Below, piece by piece: positions 1 through 9,317 of a stretch of DNA of 64,000 nt. Within the stretch, counting starts at the first letter, position 1. Every line of letters begins with the position of its first letter. The notes beneath the pieces were generated by a model, which saw only the letters and a program-made list of their open reading frames with translations, was not told where the DNA came from and ran no database searches. Source of the DNA: Deltaproteobacteria bacterium. Lineage in GTDB: Bacteria > Myxococcota_A > UBA9042 > PHBI01 > JACKFB01. The stretch lies in NCBI GenBank assembly GCA_020632695.1, contig JACKFB010000005.1, positions 124,001 through 188,000 on the forward strand, written 5' to 3'. Position numbers and translations under genes: made by a program.

Positions 1-2
1 TC

Positions 3-731
3 ATGGTGACCGACCACGCGCAGCCGGATGCGCCCGAGGTCCTCGTCCCGCTGGACCCGGCCCTGGACGCGCGGGCGAACCTGGAGCGCCACTTTCGCCT
101 CTATCGGCGCTTCCGCGACGCCTCCGACGCCATCCTGGCCCGCCTGGACGAGGCACGCCGTCGGCGAGCGGACATGGAGCAGCTCTACGCGCACATCCTC
201 GCCCTGGGCCAGGATCTCGACGCCGCGGACCTGGACGTGGCCCAGGACGACGCCGAGGCTCGCCTGCGCGCCCTCGGCTGGCGCCCCCGCGCCGCGCCCT
301 CGCCGTCCCGCGCCAGGACCGCGCCTGCCCTGCCCTACCGGCGCTTCGAGGCCCTCGACGGCAGCGCCGTGCTGGTGGGTCGGTCCGCCGCAGACAACGA
401 CCAGCTCACCTTCCGCCACGGCCGCCCCGGCGATCTCTGGCTGCACGCCCGCGACGTCCCCGGCTCCCACGTGCTGCTGCGCCCCCCGGCCGGCCGCGAC
501 CCGGACGGCGAGGCGATGCTCGACGCCGCCACCCTCGCCGCCTGGCACAGCCAGGCGCGGGGCGAGACGACCATCGACGTGACCTGGACCGAGCGCAAGC
601 ACGTGCGCAAGCCGCGGGGCGCGCCGCCCGGGCGGGTCACCCTGGCCCGCGGCCGCACCATCCCGGTGCGCGTCGAGCCGGAGCGCATCGAGCGCCTGTA
701 CCGCTCGCTGGAGGGCGACGGCGCTCCGTGA
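3..731 (+). CDS. rqcH: NFACT family protein RqcH, C-terminal part (5' end outside window)
   Basis: RqcH/Rqc2-type proteins bind obstructed 60S/50S subunits and recruit alanyl-tRNA to tag stalled chains. The 242 visible residues match only the distal half of this family. The stretch PLDPALDARANLERHFRLYR near residue 17 matches the start of the coiled-coil arms. The NFACT-R domain follows at about residues 110-240, with GRSAADNDQLTF, DLWLHARDVPGSHV and RKHVRKPRGAPPG. Family members are about 550-600 residues long and start with an NFACT-N domain that is absent here, so the reading frame very probably enters from left of base 1 and the ATG at 3 is internal. The assignment is secure; the true start is not visible. 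Confidence 0.88.
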   Translation: MVTDHAQPDAPEVLVPLDPALDARANLERHFRLYRRFRDASDAILARLDEARRRRADMEQLYAHILALGQDLDAADLDVAQDDAEARLRALGWRPRAAPSPSRARTAPALPYRRFEALDGSAVLVGRSAADNDQLTFRHGRPGDLWLHARDVPGSHVLLRPPAGRDPDGEAMLDAATLAAWHSQARGETTIDVTWTERKHVRKPRGAPPGRVTLARGRTIPVRVEPERIERLYRSLEGDGAP

Positions 732-913
732 ACCCCTCGTGGAGCGGGCCGTCGCTCGCACCGGCCGGGGTCGCCCGCCCGAGCACCTGCCCCCCGCCGC
801 CAGCCCGACCGGATGGGCGCCCGAGCGACGCGGCTCACGCGAGGGGCGCATGGACTGGCCGGAATCCCACGATCGTCTATCCTGTCGCGGCGCCGACGTC
901 CTCGGAGGTGGCC

Positions 914-2050
914 TTGCAGTGCCCGCGTTGTGGATTCGACCAGCCCGCGAGCGAGGAGTGCATCGCTTGCGGGGTGGTGATCAGCAAGTACCTCGCCACG
1001 GTCGACGAGCTGGCGGGCGCCGTGTCGGAGAGCCCCTCGCCCGACGACGATGACCCCTTCGCCGGGCTGAGCTTCGGCGAGGAGGTGGCGCCGGACACCG
1101 GCGGCGGCGCCTTCCAGCTCGCGCCGACCACGGGCGGGGGGCACCCCTACGCCGAGCCACCGCCCGGCTTCCCGCCGCCGGACGCCGACCCCTTCCCGTC
1201 CCGACCCATCCACGAGGCGGAGGAGCTGGCCAACCCTGCCATCCCCACGCTGCCCGGAGCGCCGTCACGGCCCCCGGGCGGGTTCGGGGCCGCGCCCGCC
1301 CACCGCATCGCGGCGCTGGACTTCGGCGCCAACGGCGACCTGCACATCGGCGGGGTCGCGGCGGCGCTGCGCATCGTCGCGGCCTTCGGCTGCCTCGGGC
1401 TGGCCATCATCATGATCAAGAACGGCGAGGGCCTGCGCTCGGCCTGGCCCTACGCGGTGATGGTGTTCTACGGCGCGGGCGCGCTCTGGGGTCTGCTCAC
1501 CGCGCGGCACGACATCACCGTGCGCCAGTTCGGCATCGAGATGGCGGTCCTGGGAGTCTTGACCCTGGGCCTGCGCCTCGCCTCGCCCGAGACCTTCGCG
1601 GTGGACAGCCACACGGCCTCCCCGGCCCCGGTGGCGTCGGCGCGGCTGCCCGACACCCCGCTGGGCCACTTCACCCAGCGCTCCCTGGCCTTCCTGGACG
1701 CGACCCAGACCGTCCTGGACGCGAAGGCTCCGCTCACGCGCGAGCAGTGGACCGCGCTGGCCGAGCGCCTGGACTTCGAGGCCCTGAAGTCCGCCTACGA
1801 TCTGCTGGACACCGAGGCGCGGGCGCGCATCTTCGACATCTGGAAGCGCCTCAACGACTTCGGTCCCATCGTCGCCAGCATGCTCGAGCGGTACATGGTC
1901 GACGACGCTGGCGGCGGCGTCCGGCTCGAGATCCCCGAGGTCGAGCGCCGCGCGGTCGGCGGCGAGCTCCCCGACACCATCGCCCGGCTGCGCCGGGTGC
2001 AGGAGCGCATCAGCGAGGTCGAGGAGCCCGTCCGCAAGCGACAGCCCTAG
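914..2050 (+). CDS. zinc-ribbon membrane protein of unknown function
   Basis: The protein has 378 residues. It opens with a four-cysteine zinc ribbon (CPRC then CIAC, about residues 3-21), followed by an acidic, Pro/Gly-rich linker to about residue 130. Three hydrophobic segments lie between about 155 and 235, and a charged, probably helical tail follows. I chose TTG at 914 because GGAGG (904-908) lies five bases upstream and the ribbon then begins at residue 2. A GTG at 908 would overlap that ribosome-binding site. Similar ribbon-plus-membrane proteins are common and uncharacterised in Myxococcota. Its stop codon overlaps that of the convergent FG-GAP gene. No function can be assigned. Confidence 0.75.
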   Translation: MQCPRCGFDQPASEECIACGVVISKYLATVDELAGAVSESPSPDDDDPFAGLSFGEEVAPDTGGGAFQLAPTTGGGHPYAEPPPGFPPPDADPFPSRPIHEAEELANPAIPTLPGAPSRPPGGFGAAPAHRIAALDFGANGDLHIGGVAAALRIVAAFGCLGLAIIMIKNGEGLRSAWPYAVMVFYGAGALWGLLTARHDITVRQFGIEMAVLGVLTLGLRLASPETFAVDSHTASPAPVASARLPDTPLGHFTQRSLAFLDATQTVLDAKAPLTREQWTALAERLDFEALKSAYDLLDTEARARIFDIWKRLNDFGPIVASMLERYMVDDAGGGVRLEIPEVERRAVGGELPDTIARLRRVQERISEVEEPVRKRQP

Positions 2051-5000
2051 GGCGCGGCGGCCCGGTGCGCGCAGGTGTCGTTGGCGATGGTGGCGATGGC
2101 GCCCACGCCGCCGCAGAGCACCGCCAGCGTCTCGCAGCCATCGCCGTTGAAGTCGTGGGCGATGATGCGGCTCGGGGAGCGGCAGACGGGCACCCGTATC
2201 GGCCCGTGGAACTGCCGCAGGTACTGGTCGTCGGGATCGGTCCCCGCGGCGAGGTAGATCGCCACGCCGGCCTTGCCCACCTCGACGAACACTACATCGA
2301 GGAACCCGTCGGCGTTGACGTCCGACAGCACCACGCCGTCCACGCCGCCCTTCTGCTCGATCCCCGGATCGACCGCCAGCGGCGACTCGAAGGGGTTCAG
2401 GCCAGGACGCCCGAACGCCAGCATCACGTTGCTCGCCACCGAGGCGACGAAGTCCAGCAGGCCGTCGTTGTTGATGTCCTTGACGTCGAAGCTCTTCGGA
2501 TTGTCTCCGACCGAGCTGGTCGTCGGCGGCATGAAGGGGAAGACCGGGTCCAGCTTGTCCCAGCGAAAGGTCGTCATGGAGTCCGAGCCGCCGCTCAGCA
2601 CCACGACATCGCCGGGGACCGCCGGGTTGGTGTCGAGCTGACCGGTCTTCGGGCCCGAGGTCGCGATCTTGTGGATGGCGACCGCCTGGCCACCGAAGGA
2701 CTTGTCGATGGTCGAGGCGGGAGGACAATCGGGCTGCTTGGGCTCCCAACAGCTCCAGAACGGGCAGAGAGCGTCCTGCGGCGGATTGCAGAGCTTCGTC
2801 GGGGACCACTCGCAGGTCCGCAGGATGGGTGGTACCGGAGCCTCGCAGTCCACCGAGAAGCTGGCGTTCGTGCCGACGACGATCTGTGGAATGGGCCCTG
2901 CCGGCGAGGGCACCATCGCGAAGTCCTCCGGCGCGCTCACGAGGTCCATCGACGCCTCGTAGGGCGTGAACATCGAGCCGGAGATCTGGTCCAGCCCGTC
3001 GGTGTCCCAGAACCCCCCGGGGAGGCTGGTGTTGATGTACATGGCCAGCATCGACTTCGGCGTCCCGGCCGGTGCACCGGCGATCAGCAGATCGGCCTTG
3101 CCGTCCGGCTTCATCTCGCCACCCGGGCTCGCCAGGTCGACCACCGCCATGGCCGCCGGGTTCACCGGCCCCGTGTAGAGCTGGCCGAAGATGACGCGGG
3201 GCATGCGGTCGTAGGCCGCAGGCCATGACGGCATGTCCGGTCCATAGTGCCCCTGCGTCCACACGAACACGGTGGGCGAGATGGCTGCCTTCCCCTCGAT
3301 GAACCAGTCGCGGTACGCGCGGCCCAGCGGATGGTAGTCGCGCAGCCACGCCGAGGATGGGAAGGTGCGGGTCCCCGAGAGCCCCACGATGTCATCGGCG
3401 CCGTCGCCGGTGATGTCCGCGATGATGAAGTTCTCGAGCTGACCGCCGATGGCGGCCCCGTGCTTGCCGAGCGGCGTCAGCAGCACCCGCGTGGCCTGCA
3501 GGTCGAAGCCGTGCTCCGCGTCGGTGCGGTTGAGGTACACCCCGAAGCCGTTCGAGCGGAAGTCCATCAGGATGTCCGGGCGCCCGTCCTGGTCGAAGTC
3601 GGCGACCCGGAGGTTCTGAGGCTGGGACGAGGTGGAGAAGCCGATGCCCTCGTTGACCGGGTTGATGAGCTGGTCCTTCAGCACGTCGGGCGCTCCGACC
3701 TGATTGAAGCGCCCCTGGCCGTTGCCGAGATGCACCTCCAGGAGCTGCGCCGACTGGCTCAGCAGCGCGAAGTCCTCGTGGCCATCCGAGTCGAAGTCGT
3801 CGCAGACCATGCCCACGATGTTCTCGTTGGCGGCACCCGACATGTTCCACAGCTCGTAGGGATCCCCCGCGCCCCGGGTGTTCTGGAACTTGCCGTCGCC
3901 CACGTTGCGCAGGACGCGCCAGGTCCCCGAGTCCTCGGTGCCGGCGACGATGTCGATGCGATCCGGCCCCGGCTCCGGCTCCTCGATGAAGTTGCCCGTG
4001 CAGAAGTAGCGCACGTTCTGCGTGTTCGCGCTGGGCACCGGCCACACGAAGCTGACCGTGGACTGGCTGAAGGCGGTGTCCAGCAGCTTGGTCTCGAAGA
4101 AGCGGTTGGCGAAGACGTTGACCTGATTCAGCTTCTCCGCCGCCACCAGCAGGTCCAGGTAGCCGTCGGGCTCGCCCTGGTCGCCGCTCAGGTCGATGGC
4201 CTCGACCGACATCAGCCCCTCGATGCCGCCTGCCTTGGTCGGGGCCGAGAAGAGCTCCTTGCACTCGTATTGCGGGCCCGCGTCGGCTGTGTCCGCGTCG
4301 GCTGTGTCCGCGTCGCCGGCGGCGTCCGCCACGTCGCCCGCGTCCCCCTCCGCTTCGGCCTCGGCCTCGGCCTCGACGACCTCGGGCACCACCACCTCGC
4401 ATTGGTCGGAGAACTGGGACTCGTCAGCGCGCTGGCGCTTGAAGAGCACGATGGACTCCGACTGCGCCGAGGTGATGATCACGATGTCGTCGCGGCTGAC
4501 GTCGCTGGGGTCGTTGGTGAAGTCCGCCAGCACCAGGTCGCGCACCTGGGTGGCCTTGTCGAGGGGCAGCTCGTGGGTCTCGGAGAGCAGGAGGACATCC
4601 CCCTCCATGCGGCGGTGTACGGCCAGCGCCGTCCCGATGCTGGGCACCGACTGGACCGCCACGATGTCCAGGTCCCCATCGGCGTCCAGGTCTCCGGCCG
4701 CGAGCTGCTGGGTGGGGCGGGTCGTGAGCTGCTTCAGCTCCGTGAACTGCCCCGGCCTCTCCGCGCCGTCATTGAGGGCCAGCACGATGCCCACCGTCGT
4801 GGCCAGCAGGATGTCGGGGTAGCCGTCACCGTTCCAGTCGGTGACGAAGGAGTCGGAGATGCTTCCCTTGAAGGGGTTGTCCGTCTGCTGGTAGCTGCGG
4901 AGGAAGGGGTGGGCGATCACCTTGACCGTCGACGCGATGGTGGCGCTGAACCCGCAGGCGTCGTAGCCGCGCACCTCGAGCTGCGCCACCGCGGTGAGCT

Positions 5001-5760
5001 CCTCGCGCAGGTCCAGGCGATGGTCGAAGCTCAGGGTGCGTGTCTCGCCGTCGGCGTGGTCGACATCAGCGACCAGGTTCCCGTTGAAGCGCACCTCGAC
5101 GTGCCCGACCTGGATGTTGTCGCTGACCGCCCCGCTGATGGGCTGGATGCCCGAGAGCGTCGGGGTCTTCTTGGCCACGTCCGGCGACGCCACCGTGAGG
5201 ACGGGCGGCTCGTTGTCGAAGATGAACTCGCGCTGGTCGAAGAGGTTGGGGTCCGTGGGGAGCTTGATGCCCTCACCCACGGTCTCGAAGGCGGCGACGC
5301 CGAGGATGAAGGGCTTTCCGTTCTCCAGGTTCGCGAGGCCCTCCACCACCTGGCCGTCTTCGGCCAGGGCCAGCTTGGAGCCGTCCAGGGCGATGATGAA
5401 GCGGTCGGTGGAGCCCGGCTCGAGGGTGGGCTCGGCGTTGACCACGAAGGCGCTGGCGGCGCCGATGGGGACGTACAGCCGCAGCTTGCGGTCGCCGATG
5501 TTCTCGGCCCCCACGAGCACCTTCATGTTGGCGCCGCAGAAGAGCTCCGGGAAGTCGTCGAGCCCCACCACGCCGAGCAGGCGCACCTTGGCCGTGAGCT
5601 CCGGTCCCGTCTCGACGTCAGGCGTCACCACGTCGGGCTTCGGCTTCGAGGTGTCGCGGAGCGTGATCGGCGGATCGGTGGTGCCCGCTCCCCCTCCGCA
5701 ACCGGTCGCCACGGCGGCCGCGAAGAGCGCCAACACCCAAATACCCCGGCTCTGACGCAT
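2047..5760 (-). CDS. giant FG-GAP/VCBS-repeat lipoprotein
   Basis: The product has 1237 residues. The start at 5760 follows a GGAGGT site and gives a clean lipoprotein signal peptide (MRQSRGIWVLALF... VATGC, cleavage before Cys21 or so). At least ten Asp/Gly-rich calcium-binding FG-GAP-type loops are visible, for example DWNGDGYPDI, DLDADGDLDIV, DFDQDGRPDIL, DITGDGADDIV, DINNDGLLDF and DVNADGFLDVV. This implies one or two beta-propellers on the outer surface. A low-complexity Glu/Ala/Asp run lies at about residues 455-500. A C-terminal half contains CEWSPTKLCNPP and several other cysteines. Role is unknown; adhesion or surface binding is typical for such propellers. It is expressed alone from a strong candidate promoter just upstream. 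Confidence 0.85.
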   Translation of the reverse strand: MRQSRGIWVLALFAAAVATGCGGGAGTTDPPITLRDTSKPKPDVVTPDVETGPELTAKVRLLGVVGLDDFPELFCGANMKVLVGAENIGDRKLRLYVPIGAASAFVVNAEPTLEPGSTDRFIIALDGSKLALAEDGQVVEGLANLENGKPFILGVAAFETVGEGIKLPTDPNLFDQREFIFDNEPPVLTVASPDVAKKTPTLSGIQPISGAVSDNIQVGHVEVRFNGNLVADVDHADGETRTLSFDHRLDLREELTAVAQLEVRGYDACGFSATIASTVKVIAHPFLRSYQQTDNPFKGSISDSFVTDWNGDGYPDILLATTVGIVLALNDGAERPGQFTELKQLTTRPTQQLAAGDLDADGDLDIVAVQSVPSIGTALAVHRRMEGDVLLLSETHELPLDKATQVRDLVLADFTNDPSDVSRDDIVIITSAQSESIVLFKRQRADESQFSDQCEVVVPEVVEAEAEAEAEGDAGDVADAAGDADTADADTADAGPQYECKELFSAPTKAGGIEGLMSVEAIDLSGDQGEPDGYLDLLVAAEKLNQVNVFANRFFETKLLDTAFSQSTVSFVWPVPSANTQNVRYFCTGNFIEEPEPGPDRIDIVAGTEDSGTWRVLRNVGDGKFQNTRGAGDPYELWNMSGAANENIVGMVCDDFDSDGHEDFALLSQSAQLLEVHLGNGQGRFNQVGAPDVLKDQLINPVNEGIGFSTSSQPQNLRVADFDQDGRPDILMDFRSNGFGVYLNRTDAEHGFDLQATRVLLTPLGKHGAAIGGQLENFIIADITGDGADDIVGLSGTRTFPSSAWLRDYHPLGRAYRDWFIEGKAAISPTVFVWTQGHYGPDMPSWPAAYDRMPRVIFGQLYTGPVNPAAMAVVDLASPGGEMKPDGKADLLIAGAPAGTPKSMLAMYINTSLPGGFWDTDGLDQISGSMFTPYEASMDLVSAPEDFAMVPSPAGPIPQIVVGTNASFSVDCEAPVPPILRTCEWSPTKLCNPPQDALCPFWSCWEPKQPDCPPASTIDKSFGGQAVAIHKIATSGPKTGQLDTNPAVPGDVVVLSGGSDSMTTFRWDKLDPVFPFMPPTTSSVGDNPKSFDVKDINNDGLLDFVASVASNVMLAFGRPGLNPFESPLAVDPGIEQKGGVDGVVLSDVNADGFLDVVFVEVGKAGVAIYLAAGTDPDDQYLRQFHGPIRVPVCRSPSRIIAHDFNGDGCETLAVLCGGVGAIATIANDTCAHRAAAP

Positions 5761-5799
5761 CCCGACCTCCCGCACGCACCGCCGCCTTCTATCACGCCG

Positions 5800-5829
5800 A
5801 TTATCCGGACGCGTCCCCGAGCGAGTCAA
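5800..5829 (-). promoter_or_regulatory. sigma-70-type promoter for the FG-GAP lipoprotein gene
   Basis: Read on the minus strand, TTGACT (5829-5824) and GATAAT (5805-5800) are separated by 18 bp. The -10 ends 39 bp before the ATG at 5760. Both hexamers are close to consensus, which is unusual in DNA of this GC content. Confidence 0.65.
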
Positions 5830-5838
5830 GGCGGTACC

Positions 5839-5867
5839 TTTGCAGCCGGGGCGCCGGGTGCTAGGTA
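5839..5867 (+). promoter_or_regulatory. candidate promoter for the unknown gene at 5919
   Basis: TTTGCA (5839-5844) and TAGGTA (5862-5867) lie on the plus strand with a 17 bp spacer, about 50 bp before the ATG at 5919. It is divergent from, and adjacent to, the FG-GAP promoter. The match is moderate only. Confidence 0.35.
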
Positions 5868-5918
5868 CGGTGGCTTCCGGACACAGACCCTACGTGACCG
5901 AAACGGTGTGACTGAACG

Positions 5919-6605
5919 ATGCGACGACTGGACTGGCAGCTCGTGCGGCCGATGCGCTCGGGAGACCTGCGAGAGTCGATGGAGCTGGCGCGGATCCTGC
6001 GCCGCCTGGTGACCCGGGAGGCAGCCGACGCGCTGCCCGAGGCCGACGGCGAGCTGCTCGACCAGCTCGAGCTGAGCTACGACGAGGACACCGTCTCGAC
6101 CTGCGAGGCGGTGGGGGCGCCGGTGGTCCAGGACGATCCGGGCTGGGAGTCGCGGGTGGTGGACGAGTTCGCCGAGAGCGACGTCGACATGGAGCTGGAG
6201 GAGTTCCTCGAGCTGCGCAAGGCCGAGCCCGACTGCGAGCGCTGTCCCCACGCCAGCCCCTACAGCCTGTACCCGATGGACGCCTGCGAGTTCTCTGCCG
6301 GCGCGCTCGAGGTGGTGCTCACCGACGCCGAGCTGCGCACCCAGGCGGCCCGCCCGATGGATCCCGACGCCATGCGCGCCTACGCCGCGGCGCTGGACGC
6401 CGCGCTGGCCCAGGGGCACCTGCGGCAGAGCGACGCGCTGCCCGTCCAGGACTACGTCGAGCAGGCCGCGCGCTTCTTGCGCTTCTGGGCCGACCGGGGC
6501 TTCGGCATCCTGCCCGGGGACATCGACGAGATCGTCAACTACGCCGAGCCTTCGGACCCGGGCCGCCGCGACGAGGACGAGGGGCCCTCCCCCACCTACC
6601 ACTGA
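5919..6605 (+). CDS. conserved-looking acidic protein of unknown function
   Basis: I do not recognise this 228-residue protein. It is soluble, with no signal peptide or membrane segment, and strongly acidic. It has a cysteine cluster CERCPHA at about residue 107 followed by DACEF near residue 122, which could bind a metal. The rest looks helical, and the tail is Asp/Glu/Pro-rich. The ATG at 5919 has no obvious Shine-Dalgarno sequence. Codon use matches the neighbours, with strong third-position G/C, so it is probably a real gene. It stands alone between the FG-GAP gene and the convergent TRAP operon. Confidence 0.6.
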   Translation: MRRLDWQLVRPMRSGDLRESMELARILRRLVTREAADALPEADGELLDQLELSYDEDTVSTCEAVGAPVVQDDPGWESRVVDEFAESDVDMELEEFLELRKAEPDCERCPHASPYSLYPMDACEFSAGALEVVLTDAELRTQAARPMDPDAMRAYAAALDAALAQGHLRQSDALPVQDYVEQAARFLRFWADRGFGILPGDIDEIVNYAEPSDPGRRDEDEGPSPTYH

Positions 6606-6624
6606 CCGCGCGGACGCCGGCCTG

Positions 6625-8346
6625 TCAGGGCGCGTCCTGGCCCATGGACTCCATGAGCTTGCGGTACTCCGGGTCGCGCATGAGATCCTGGATCGGCGCG
6701 CCCCCCTCGTCCGGCTCGTCGGCCGGCGGCAGCTCATCGTCGGGCGGCAGCTCGTCCTCGACGTCCTCCTCGCCGGCCGGCTGCGCCCCCATCTGCTCCA
6801 TGAGCTTGCGGTATTCGGGATCGTTCATCAGGTCCTGCACCGAGCCCCCGCCGCCGTCGCTGGGGGCGTCCACGTCGGGCAGCGGCGCGTCCGGCGAGAG
6901 GTAGAGCTCCTCGTCCACCTCCTCGATGGGGCGCAGCACCGTGCCGCTCGGGAAGGGCGTCCAGAAGGGGCGGTCCGAGCGGAGGTTTCCGATGCCGAGC
7001 GAGACCGTGGGCACCCAGGTGACGATGCCGAGGCTCAGCACCAGCAGCAGCAGGAAGGGCAGCACCGAACGGATGACCAGGCCGAAGGGCTTGCCGAAGT
7101 AGGTGGTCGCCACGAAGAGGTTCAGCCCCAGCGGCGGCGTGAGGTAGCCGATCTCCAGGTTGACGATGAAGATCAGCCCCACGTGGATGGGATCGAAGCC
7201 GAGCTGCCCGGCGATGGGCGCCACCAGCGGCACGAAGAGGATGATGGCGCTGATGATGTCCATCAGGCAGCCCACGGCGAGCAGCAGCAGGTTGAGCAGG
7301 ATGATGAAGGAGACGGGGGTGAGCTCGAAGCCGGCCAGCCAGTGGACGATGGCGTCGGGGACCTCCTTGATGGCCATGAACTCGGAGAACCCGAAGGCAA
7401 CGCAGACGATGACCAGGATCGAACCCATCAGCACGGCGGTCTCGGCCAGGATGCCGGGCAGCTCGTCCAGGGTGAGGCTGCGGTGGATGCCCAGCTCGAT
7501 GCCGAGCGCCAGCACCACGCTGATGGCCGAGGCCTCGGTGGCGTTGAAGACGCCCAGGTAGATGCCGCCGAGGATGAAGAAGGGCAGGAAGAGCGCCCAG
7601 ATCCCGTCGAGCAGGGTGCGCATGACGCGACGGATCGAGAAGCGCTCGCGCTCGATGCCGCGCCCCTTGATCAGGCAGTAGCCGGCCAGGAGCAGGCCGA
7701 TGAGCAGGCCGGGCCCGATGCCGGCGATGAAGAGATCCTCGATGTTCACGACCTGGCCGGTGCTGGTCGCGAAGATCGCGTAGACGATCATCGGGATCGA
7801 CGGCGGGATGATGATCCCCAGGGTGCCGGCGGTGGTGACCAGCCCCAGGCCCAGCCGCTCGCCGTAGCCGGCCTTCACCAGCGCCGGCAGCATGATCGCC
7901 CCGATGGTGATGACCGTGACCGGCGAGGAGCCGGAGATCGCCGCGAAGAACATGCAGGCGGCGATGGTGCTCAGCGCCAGGCCGCCGGGGAGCCACCCGA
8001 AGAGCGCGTTGGCGAAGGCCACCAGCCGCGAGGCGATGGCGCCGCGGCTCATGATGGCGCCGGCGATCATGAAGAAGGGGATCGCGACCATGGTCGGCTG
8101 CTCGGCCAGCTCGACCATGCGCTCGATGAGGTTGAAGTTGTTGGCGAAACCGTCCAGCGACTGGAAGGTGTTGGCGTACTCCGGCCAGGCGAGGAAGCAG
8201 GCGACCGCGAAGCCGCCGATGACCACGAAGAGCGGCACGCCGAAGGCCACCAGCACCAGGAGCACCGCGGCCACCAGCAGGCCGCCGCCGGCCATGGGCT
8301 CGGCCGCCGCCGCGAGCATCGCGTCGTGTAGCGTGGCGTCGAGCAT
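6625..8346 (-). CDS. dctM: TRAP transporter large membrane subunit DctM with C-terminal repeat tail
   Basis: DctM forms the transport-conducting subunit of tripartite ATP-independent periplasmic transporters, which use an ion gradient. The 573-residue product has about twelve hydrophobic segments between residues 10 and 445 and the family hallmark IIIPPSIPMIVYA near residue 185. The start at 8346 shares one base with the dctQ stop (TGATG), so the two are probably translationally coupled. Unlike ordinary DctM (about 430 residues), it carries an extra acidic, Pro-rich tail of about 110 residues. This tail contains two near-identical copies of DLM-x-DPEYRKLMExMG, at about 507-521 and 554-570. 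The tail resembles no TRAP domain I know. It is the last gene of the tatT-dctP-dctQ-dctM operon. Confidence 0.9.
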   Translation of the reverse strand: MLDATLHDAMLAAAAEPMAGGGLLVAAVLLVLVAFGVPLFVVIGGFAVACFLAWPEYANTFQSLDGFANNFNLIERMVELAEQPTMVAIPFFMIAGAIMSRGAIASRLVAFANALFGWLPGGLALSTIAACMFFAAISGSSPVTVITIGAIMLPALVKAGYGERLGLGLVTTAGTLGIIIPPSIPMIVYAIFATSTGQVVNIEDLFIAGIGPGLLIGLLLAGYCLIKGRGIERERFSIRRVMRTLLDGIWALFLPFFILGGIYLGVFNATEASAISVVLALGIELGIHRSLTLDELPGILAETAVLMGSILVIVCVAFGFSEFMAIKEVPDAIVHWLAGFELTPVSFIILLNLLLLAVGCLMDIISAIILFVPLVAPIAGQLGFDPIHVGLIFIVNLEIGYLTPPLGLNLFVATTYFGKPFGLVIRSVLPFLLLLVLSLGIVTWVPTVSLGIGNLRSDRPFWTPFPSGTVLRPIEEVDEELYLSPDAPLPDVDAPSDGGGGSVQDLMNDPEYRKLMEQMGAQPAGEEDVEDELPPDDELPPADEPDEGGAPIQDLMRDPEYRKLMESMGQDAP

Positions 8347-9317
8347 CAGTGGAGATCCATCGCCTCGGGCTCGGGGATCTCGCCCCGACGCCACATCGCG
8401 AAGTCGTGCACCGCGTGCCCGACGAAGCGCAGCACCATCACGGCGAGGGCCACGGCGATGGGCAGGCTGATGACCCACTCGGGCAGGCCGCTCGCCTGCA
8501 TGGTGCCGCCGCGCTCGATCTTGCTGAGCAGGAAGTGCAGCGCCAGGCCGCCCAGGAACACGCAGAAGGCGATGGTCATCAGGCCGCCGATGGCGTTGTA
8601 GAGCGGAAGATGGCGGGGCGGGAGCTTCTTGCGCACGGCGTCGACGCGGATGTGCTTGCGCTCCCGGGTGGCCATCGACGCTCCCAGGAACCCGACGTAC
8701 ATCAGCAGGACGCTGGCGAGCTCGACGCTCCAGAGGTACTGCTCCTCGACGTGGGTCGCGAAGAACCAGGCGATGGGCGCGGCGCCCATGAGCACGGCCG
8801 CAGCGCCGGCCCACGCTCCGGTGCGCAGCGCCTGGGCCAGGCCCGCCGCGGTCAGCACGGCCAGGCTGCCCAGGCACATCCAGCGCGAGGGCGTGACCGC
8901 CACCAGCTCGAGGAAGCCCCAGATGGCGAACACCGCCAGCACGGAGAGCCCGATGCGCAGCACCCAGGAGCCCGGCGGCGACGGCGCGTCCGCGTCCAGG
9001 CCGGCGCGGGCGCGCGTGCGCAGCGCCAGCAGCGCCATCACGAAGGCCACCACGGCCAGCACGATGGGCGTCTCGCGGCCGGTCACCCGGGCCAGCAGCT
9101 CCGCCGGCGCCTCGCCGACGCTGCCGTATCCGTGCATGCGCAGCGCCAGGCGGTCGAAGGCGTTGACCTGCGCGCGCATCTCCCGGTGCACGATCTGCAG
9201 GAAGTAGGTCAGGGTCATCACCAGCAGCGCGCCGGTGATGAGGCCCCGCTCGACGGCGTAGGTCAGCGCGTCGAGGCGCGCGAGGGGGCGAGTGGCGTCG
9301 GTGGCGGGCTCGCCCAT
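8346..9317 (-). CDS. dctQ: TRAP transporter small membrane subunit DctQ, enlarged
   Basis: DctQ is the small membrane partner of DctM. The diagnostic RKHIRVDAV sequence lies near residue 215, between membrane segments, as is usual for the family. At 323 residues the protein is nearly twice the usual size. The extra length is N-terminal to the canonical core: a first helix near residue 20-40, an exported-looking loop with RLALRMHGYGSVG, and several additional hydrophobic segments up to about residue 185. It lies between dctP (70 bp upstream) and dctM (1-base overlap). No clear ribosome-binding site precedes ATG 9317, so the start is the best available rather than proven. Confidence 0.88.
   Translation of the reverse strand: MGEPATDATRPLARLDALTYAVERGLITGALLVMTLTYFLQIVHREMRAQVNAFDRLALRMHGYGSVGEAPAELLARVTGRETPIVLAVVAFVMALLALRTRARAGLDADAPSPPGSWVLRIGLSVLAVFAIWGFLELVAVTPSRWMCLGSLAVLTAAGLAQALRTGAWAGAAAVLMGAAPIAWFFATHVEEQYLWSVELASVLLMYVGFLGASMATRERKHIRVDAVRKKLPPRHLPLYNAIGGLMTIAFCVFLGGLALHFLLSKIERGGTMQASGLPEWVISLPIAVALAVMVLRFVGHAVHDFAMWRRGEIPEPEAMDLH

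Noticed and set aside
1265..3349. Open frame of 694 codons on the minus strand
   Set aside because: It overlaps the zinc-ribbon and FG-GAP genes in another frame and shows no coding signal of its own.
8347..8877. Extension of the dctM frame upstream of 8346
   Set aside because: This part overlaps dctQ in another frame and lacks membrane-protein character. The TGATG overlap gives a natural start.
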